The position numbers were made by a program, and so were the translations under genes. A stretch of 64,000 nt of DNA from Phlebiopsis flavidoalba (lineage: Eukaryota; Basidiomycota; Agaricomycetes; Polyporales; Phanerochaetaceae): contig JAOCPU010000020.1 in NCBI GenBank assembly GCA_035772785.1, forward strand, positions 186,001 to 250,000, in the 5' to 3' direction. Numbering within the stretch: the stretch's first letter is position 1; each line of letters opens with the position of its first letter. Shown in pieces: positions 57,726 through 64,000 of this stretch. The notes under the pieces are model-generated. The model made no database searches and was not told the origin of the DNA. It worked only from the letters and a program-made list of their open reading frames with translations.

Positions 57726-60700
57726 CTATGCGGGGAGCGCGACGCTCATCCTGCGGGAAGGCCGCGCGACGGGCGTCGCGTTCTCCTTCTCGTCGCGCTC
57801 GCTCATGCTCGACGCACCGGATTCGCGAAGACCGACGGGAGCCTTGCCGCGCAATGACTCGAGGGATGAGGCCGTGCGTCGGTGGGGGCGGGCGACGGGG
57901 GTTGCGGAGGGAGAGCGTGCAAGGGGGGATGAGGTAGGGGGACTGCGGCTGGGCCCAGCCAGGGGTGAGCGGCCCTTTACTAGGGCGGGGGTGGTTTCCT
58001 GCCTCTTCGTCGTGGTATTGACCACTAGACTGTTGGGGCGGATGCTCCGGGCAAGAGAGGCCCGGGCAGCAGTGGGGGGAGCGTCTCTTGTCGTGCTGCT
58101 GACATCGGACATGGCCGACGAAGGGCGCACTACGCTGGGCGTGGCGAACATGGAAGACTCGCGACGGTGCGGAGCTTTCGAGGCCGGTGTGGGTGCAATC
58201 GAAGCTCTGCTTCCCATCTTCCGCTTCAGCTATTGTAAGGTAATCAGCGATGCACAATGCAGGTAGAATGGAAGGCAACGTACTAGCTCGAGCTCTTGCT
58301 GCTTCGCGTCAAGAGCGATATTCAGACCCTGCATGTCTTCCTTGTCTTGGGAGCGCTGCTTCTGAGCTTGTAGGAGTTTGACCTCCTTATCCGCGCTCTC
58401 CTGCTGCAGCTGGTGAACCTGCTTGCGGAGCCGCTCGACCTCCTCCTTGAGAGCATTGAATCTCTCCGTCAGTGCTGACGCAGCGACGTCGTTCTGCGCT
58501 CTTTCCCTGATCAAGCTCTCCATGGTAGCGCGCGCCTCGACCTCGCGAGCGACGACCTCGGAAATCTTGCGGCTCTGTTCGTCGACGATTCTTGCATGGT
58601 CACGTTTTTGCCTGGTAAGTCCTTCGCGCAGGCTTTCGGCTTCGGCTTCACGTTCCCGAAATGCGCGACGTGTACTCGGAAAGTTCAGCATCGCGCTGAC
58701 GAAGGTTTCTCCTGAAGGCGGGATACGCTGTCATAGGCATACTGTCGTTCCTGTTCTAGAGCCGAAACGCGATCCTCACGCTCCTGTAGAGCTCTCGTGA
58801 GTTCCGCGGCGTGGTCCTCTTCCGCATGGAGATGTCGTTCGAGCTTGGGTCATGAGTCAACATGAGCTTCCCTTTGGTACTAGGAAACGTATCAACTTAC
58901 CTCCCCGCGCTGCTCTTTCAAGCTCGTCGCGCGCAGCCCAAACGTCCTGAAGTTCATTTTCGAGCTCTAGCCTCTTGTTCTCGCGGTCCTCGTGATCAAA
59001 GTCCGCCCCGGCCAAGTGCTGACGCAGCTCTTCGATTTCCTTCACAAGGCTGTCTCGCTCATGCGCAAGGTTCTCCATGTCTTCGTGGCTTGTTCGGTGT
59101 GCTTCCATTGGGCTTCCAGCTCAGCCTTGAGTACGCTGAGCTCTCGCTCCTTGCGGACGACCTCCTCACGAAGGCCCGTAAGTTGTGACTGCGCCGCAAG
59201 ATGCTCTTCCCTCAGGTGGTCGTTGGATGCGGCCAAAGCCATACGCTCCTCCTCCCAAGCCAAGCGAGCAGTTTTCGTGGCGTTTACGCTCGTGCTGCAG
59301 GATCTGCACTTCCGCATCACCACCCAACTGCTCCATCTCGTCGCGAGCAGCCTGAATGCCAGCCTGGAGCTCGCGCTCGCTCTCACCGCGCGTCCTGAGC
59401 TCCTCGCTGGCCTTACCAAGCTGGGCATTCGCAGCCTCGAGCTGCTCCTGCAGCGCCCGCTCGCGGCCCTCGCCCTCCTTCCTCTCACGCTCGAGGTCGC
59501 CGATCCTGCGATGCAGCATACGCAGCGCCTCGCCGCTCGCCTCGTCCATGACACTGCGCTCCGCGCTCTCGCCTCGCGGCTGCGCTCGGCCTCTTCTTCT
59601 AGCCCCCGCACGCACTTCTCGAGCTCGCGCGACGCGCTTGCGCCAGTTGCGGATCATGCCTTTCCGCCGGTCAAGTTTCCTTGTCAGACTCGGACAGACG
59701 CGTGTTGAGCACCTCCACGAGCTCGTCTTTCGCGGACAGGTCGACCTCGTACTGTGCGCACAGCTCGGATTGCACCGCAAGCTGTGTGCGGAGGGACCAT
59801 ATCTGGTCTTCTTCGCGGGACGCGGTGCGCGTGTGTGTCGACGGAGGTGGCGAGGGTGGCATCATAGTGCCCGGACCGTAATATGTCGTCGCGTTGGCGG
59901 CAAAAGGGTCCTTCTCCTTCTCAGGCACGGGTGGGTGATAAGCCGCCACAGCTTGTGAGGTGTCGTTGATGCCCGTCTCTGGACGCTTGTTGAGGCTAAG
60001 CGCGAGGGATGGAGGATGTGACATCGAGGCAAAGATGGTGTCGCTGAGGGCGCGGCCCTCGTTGTGTGGGCGACAATGGTTTCACAGGAGAAGACTCCGC
60101 TGCAGCGCCTGAAGTAGCAGATCGAACACGGGCTGGCCGAAGCTGAAGGACTGCCTGCGATCATGCGCAGCGGGAACCACAGCAGGACCCAGCTTTACGG
60201 TAGGAGAGGCAGATAATGATGATGATGACTTATCCTCCGCGCTGTCCACTGACATGGCCACGGACATGTGATCGTCCGTGTCGGACATTTCAATCGCGGA
60301 ATCGAGCAAGGCGGCGCCCAAGGCAGGGGCGATGCTAGAGAGCTCTTCGGCGGATGCGTCAAAAATATTGGTCACTACGGGTGGCGGAATGGGCATCATC
60401 ATCGACGCCAGCCCCGGGGTCTTTGGTTCGGCATCTTTCGCAGGTGGGGTAGGGGGTGGCGGTGAGAATACTTGTTGGACAGTAGGGCGCGATGGTGCTG
60501 CCCGCTGTAATCGGTTCATGAAGCCGCCATCGTCCCATCTCGCTCGCGCTCGATTGCTCAGGACTAATAAACCGTGTAGCGTCCTTGGAGAAGAATCGAA
60601 CGCTCTGGCCGGTACCAGGTGTATCTTTCGGCTTGAGAATAGAGCGCAAGGAATTAAATCTTCCTTCAGAGGGCAACTTCATGTCGGCGGTAGGCGTTAC

Positions 60701-61159
60701 TGGAGTCCTAAGACTGTCAACTGACGGTCGTGAGGGGTCTTGTGACTGGCGTGCGAGTGACTCTGCGCTGGCTCGGCCGATGGAGAGGTCAGATCCTACA
60801 CTCAGGTGAGCATTGTAGAGTTTCATAGCGCTCGCTGGAGACGTACCTGTAGCAAGATTGGCAAGTGATGACTTCACCTTCTTCGATAACGTGAATCTCG
60901 ACAGGGTATCCTGTGAGTCCTCTTGGGGGCCTTTCGACATTCGTCTCATTAGCCTAGATTTCGATTGTTTCGGGGGCTCCACTGGGGAGCTGGGTGCGGA
61001 GGACTGGGCCTCGGAAGCGTCGGGTTGGTGGAAGACATGACATATTCGGGTGCAGCTCCTTGACGCGATCCAGCACTCTGCCCTGGACGCGGAGTCGTCA
61101 TCGCTGCCTGTAGCAGGCCGCTGCTTCATGATGCTGCTGAACCTCGAAATCGAAAACAT
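57726..61159 (-). CDS. Long coiled-coil protein, spindle-pole/cytoskeletal-like
   Basis: I do not recognise an exact orthologue; the architecture resembles fungal spindle-pole or microtubule-organising coiled-coil proteins. The start at 61,159 gives MFSISRFSSIMKQRPATGSD. A disordered N-terminus follows with PPKQSKSRLMRRMSKGPQED, then TLSRFTLSKKVKSSLANLAT, an intron (about 60,847-60,796), and SLRSILKPKDTPGTGQSVRF with FFSKDATRFISPEQ (about 60,645-60,555). Next is a Pro/Asp-rich region (PKTPGLASMMMPIPPPV, EMSDTDDHMSVAMSVDSAED, about 60,430-60,240). The long coiled coil runs from about 59,830 to 58,290 (LRTQLAVQSELCAQYEVDLS, LNTRLSESDKET, ERKEGEGRERALQEQLEAAN, LSVLKAELEAQWKHTEQATK, LTERFNALKEEVERLRKQVH). 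The C-terminus is Ser/Pro/Arg-rich (SRASIAPTPASKAPHRRESS, then PVARPSRRMSVALPA) with the stop at 57,726. Small introns and a few frame slips occur. The SVRFFSKD motif region looks well conserved. Confidence 0.7.
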
Positions 61160-61164
61160 GACGA

Positions 61165-61955
61165 ATGATATGTCGCTAGTGGGTTCGCTAGTAGTCTCGG
61201 CTGGTTGATATCCTTGGTGGCGGTGTCGTCCGAAAGAGATTAAAACTAGGAAAATATAAGATCAAAGTCTTGAGGTCAGCGCGGAGTGTCTTGAAGTCGA
61301 AAGTGGTGTGTCGGGGTTCAGGATACGTGGCATGGCCAGGACCACGACGAGATGGATGTAGCAAAGCTGAACCGCGACAAGGGCGAATACGAACCACACC
61401 ACGTGACGGCGTCAGATTCCCCAGGCTCTTATCTTGGACACCGCTTGGCGGTGCTCGTCTCTCGGACCGGAACGTTGCCGACAAAGAACTCCGCTCGGCG
61501 CCGTCTGATGGCGGTGGACGGGAGTCTGGTCGGGCGTGTCCTGTTGAACCCGTTCCGAGCATCTTTGGATGTTTCTCACCATCTCCCGACCCCAGCGATA
61601 GCTTCGGTATTTTACATTTTCGAAGCAAATAATATGATTCAACCAACCTCACTTGCTGCGACATCCGGCGTCATGCAGCTTCCATTCTCCGTATAGCCAA
61701 TGCCGGTGGTGCTTGCCCTGTCTCTTATTACTCTCGTTCTATCCAGCGTTTCCACGCTAAACCTAGGTAATTCGAACTCAGTGACCAATGTTGCTGTGCA
61801 ACTGACCTTCATGGTATGTGATCAGGAACTCAGTATAGCGATACTAGGCAATTCTCATTTCATAGGTGGGTAACCTTCTCGCAACGCTTCACAGGTAGTA
61901 GTGTTAGCACTCAGTCTCAATGATGCAGCTGACGCCTTTCTCCCGCCTCAAGACT
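61165..61955. other. Upstream region of the coiled-coil gene, no gene recognised
   Basis: Probably promoter and 5' UTR of the minus-strand coiled-coil gene. Overlapping open stretches on both strands at 61,188-61,696 have no family resemblance. Confidence 0.3.
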
Positions 61956-61959
61956 TGAC

Positions 61960-62900
61960 CCATTGAATCGCCTATCGTTCAGGCGGCTTCCGCAACAGCG
62001 TGACTTCCACAAAGGGTCCACGGAGCAGCTTCTTTGTGAAGGGCCCTCGAATCGAGAGCACTATTCTGGAAGCTCTAAAATGGAGCGTCGAGAGTCCAGC
62101 GGTGAGCTCAATTGTGGATGTAACGGGCAACGTATTGCTCACATATAGGTGAGCATTATTTTCAAGGATCAAGTCATCTCTCGACAGAGTACTGGCTGCC
62201 ATGCACCTCCTCCCAAATGCCTCAACTCCAACAAAAAACAGCGACTCCAGGGCTACGTTCGAGATCTCCCAATCCGCTTTCGGCTCGTTGGATTTGGCTC
62301 CGCTTTCCGCCGGCCGTTTTCTATGACGCCTCTGATTAGTCAAGGCCGCCCACAATACCGGGATTTCCGTCAAGGGTGACTCACGCGGGACGAACACGAC
62401 AACCAGTTTCGCTATCATGCTTGACAGCTGTGCCAGGGAGATGCCATGGCGGAGGCGGCTGGGAGTCCTCCAGTTTGCTGCCAGATTGCGTACCCTGGCC
62501 ACTGGAAACGACTTTGGTGAATATATTGGAGAAATCAAGGCAAGAACACCTACATGTATCGCGAAGGTGAACGTGGTCGCCCCATCCTGCATTAGGTCTT
62601 ATGGTTTGGGCAGCATTTGCTGCCACCTGCCAGCCGCCATATCTGCCGTTTACAGCATCGGCCAGACGGATACCAATTTTTCCGTTGCATATGAATCGCA
62701 TATGCTCGCGCGGCGGAAAGCCATGGGCCGGGTTTATACACATGTTGAGGGACAATAAATCCCTGGGATTAGTGCCTGTAGTTTTGAGGGTAGTCCAGGA
62801 AGGTGTGGTAAGCCTCGTTTGCCGGCACCTGACGTCGTCGTTGAGTACCCCGGCTCTCCGACGAAGTCCGACTCACCACTGTATTCATGGTATTCATGGC
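61960..62900 (-). CDS. Unknown IVPQ/WPGY/GSWQP family protein, copy I (distant, damaged)
   Basis: Ninth copy of the repeated family, 30 kb from the array and on the minus strand. IIVPQHVYK lies at about 62,775-62,745 once a base slip is ignored. MRFICNGKIGIRLADAVNG, the LGLRLxDAL block, is clean at 62,700-62,645. After an intron ending in CCAG, WPGYAIWQQTGG starts at 62,501. HGISLAQLSSMIAKLVVVF, the amphipathic helix, follows at about 62,448-62,392 in another frame. A GSWQP end was not found before 61,960, so the 3' exon is either lost or unreadable. Confidence 0.5.
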
Positions 62901-62904
62901 GCGA

Positions 62905-64000
62905 GATGAGAATCGAAAAGAGAAACGCTATCCTATCTCTTAAATGGCTCTCGGTGCATGTATAGACGCGGGGACCCTTGTCGACCGCCGATTTGTTAAC
63001 ATCGTTTTTCTTACACACGGCATTCCTATTAGCTACTGGGCGAGGACAGCGACGTCTACAATGGTACAATCATCGGTAGCTCGACAGGTTCAGCGTGATC
63101 CCTTAAATCCCATCGCGACCCGGTCACCCGCGAGTAGTAGAGCCAGAAGGTCCGAAATACCTTAACCTAGGTCCCTAGCCTAGTAGCTAGGAGGAAAGGG
63201 TGCATCTTCTGCTCCCGATTGTGTCCATTTGCAATTTCGGACATGCCAATCTCGCGCCGGGTCACGCCAGAACACCCGCATGATGTGGCGCTAATTAGTA
63301 GTCGCCACAAGGCAACACGAATGTACATACTCATACTTGTCATAGGCCGCAGAAAGCTCAGGCAAAACCCTTGGCAGGAATGTTGTCTGCCATCCGGGTC
63401 CCGCGCCCCGCCGGGGCTATGCCCGCCCGCGGGCGTTCGACGAAAAAGAACGGAAAGGTGGAAATTACGGTCAAGAGAGGTGCCCAACAAAAATGGGCTT
63501 TAAAAACTTCACGACACTCGGCAGGTAGTCCACATTTGTCTGACTCACATTACACGTGAATCAACGTCGATTGCGGGGGGCTTTGAGCCGGTACAAAGTA
63601 CAGAAGTACTAAACGCGGTCACAGGCACGCCATGAAGGCTATGTTAGACTTGGACAATCCGACGCGAAGCACGCACTTCCAGTCAGGGCTTCTTACCCCA
63701 GGAGAAAAATGCAGTTTACCAAATAGCGTCATTCCGCAGCTTACGCAGCTAAAGCGACGCCGACAAACCACTATCGGCCTTGTGGCAACAAAACCCAACG
63801 GCCTGTCGTCGAACCCTGTCATAGCTTATATGCCGGACGTTGAGTGTTGCCTGAATCGCAATGTAAAAATTCAGAGCGCACAAACCAGAAATTGCACGCG
63901 GGTCGCAAGGCCCCCTGTGCTGTAAGTCTATCCGTTAGCTGATTCGGTGCACAGCGAAAACAAACGTCTGACGGCTTTGCCTTCTTTGTATACTTGCCTG
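62905..64000. other. No recognisable gene at right edge
   Basis: Short open stretches on both strands (63,167-63,503, 63,632-63,925) overlap each other and show no family resemblance. No RNA gene or repeat is seen. Confidence 0.3.

Noticed and set aside
57247..58278. 343-residue minus-strand open frame, the longest in the window
   Set aside because: It overlaps the C-terminus of the coiled-coil protein in another frame, is low-complexity Cys/Ser/Pro/His sequence, and extends past that gene's stop. The Ser/Pro/Arg-rich frame ending at 57,726 continues the coiled-coil protein.
58992..59708. 238-residue plus-strand and 189/204-residue alternative minus-strand frames
   Set aside because: Shadows of the GC-rich coiled coil; only one minus-strand frame at a time shows heptad-like Glu/Leu/Arg coiled-coil sequence.
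1..64000. Genome-wide pseudogene formation or repeat-induced point mutation
   Set aside because: The damage is single-base indels, not C-to-T changes, and it hits single-copy essential genes as well as repeats while leaving adjacent stretches perfect. Sequencing or assembly error explains it better.
1..64000. tRNA, rRNA, CRISPR array or prokaryotic operon signals
   Set aside because: None seen on reading both strands. Short introns and the gene content are eukaryotic, so CRISPR and operon features are not expected.

Overview
The window is eukaryotic and looks like a filamentous basidiomycete, most likely an agaricomycete. Genes carry many short GT-AG introns (about 45-75 bp) with GTAAG/GTGAG donors. 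Genes are dense on both strands, and the products are typical fungal ones: Zn2Cys6 regulator, LTE1-type RasGEF, eIF2-gamma, PDAP1/PP28, malate dehydrogenase, fungal MUN-domain protein. A lineage such as Ceratobasidiaceae/Rhizoctonia is a guess, based only on the feel of the expanded lineage-specific family described below.

Layout: ~1-5.25 kb (-), MUN/C2 (Munc13/BAIAP3-like) gene running off the left edge. 6.3-7.2 kb (+), copy A of an unknown three-exon family. 8.66-10.8 kb (+), secreted beta-lactamase-fold serine hydrolase. 11.4-13.2 kb (-), DUF1365 membrane protein. 13.42-13.99 kb, a 568-bp hAT-like non-autonomous element. 14.3-15.1 kb (-), family copy B. 15.87-16.83 kb (-), PDAP1/PP28. 17-20.2 kb (-), an unrecognised Lys/Ser-rich, probably nuclear protein. 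20.9-31.8 kb (+), six tandem family copies C to H, one every ~1.8-2.2 kb. 33.2-36.6 kb (+), Zn2Cys6 transcription factor. 36.7-39.9 kb, unrecognised. 39.9-41.9 kb (+), eIF2-gamma. 42.2-43.2 kb (-), RING-CH E3 ligase. 43.7-44.5 kb (-), SR-type RNA-binding protein. 44.7-49.4 kb, mostly unrecognised. 49.4-54.7 kb (+), LTE1-like RasGEF. 55.29-57.03 kb (+), malate dehydrogenase. 57.73-61.16 kb (-), long coiled-coil, spindle-pole-like protein. 62.0-62.9 kb (-), ninth family copy I. 62.9-64 kb, nothing recognised.

Two observations dominate. First, sequence quality is two-tiered. Conserved single-copy housekeeping genes carry many one-base, mostly insertion-type frameshifts and long G/C homopolymers, and other stretches are clean. 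In eIF2-gamma the G1 to G4 half is riddled with insertions while the rest reads perfectly. This fits raw long-read sequence left in an assembly (gap filling or an unpolished consensus) better than gene death. Gene models here are therefore given as whole spans, and many reading frames are interrupted. Second, the unknown family (motifs IIVPQ, LGLRLxDAL, WPGYxxW, ELRxVSAGSWQPV) has nine recognisable copies, six of them in one head-to-tail array. It is the best candidate for an undescribed system in the window.
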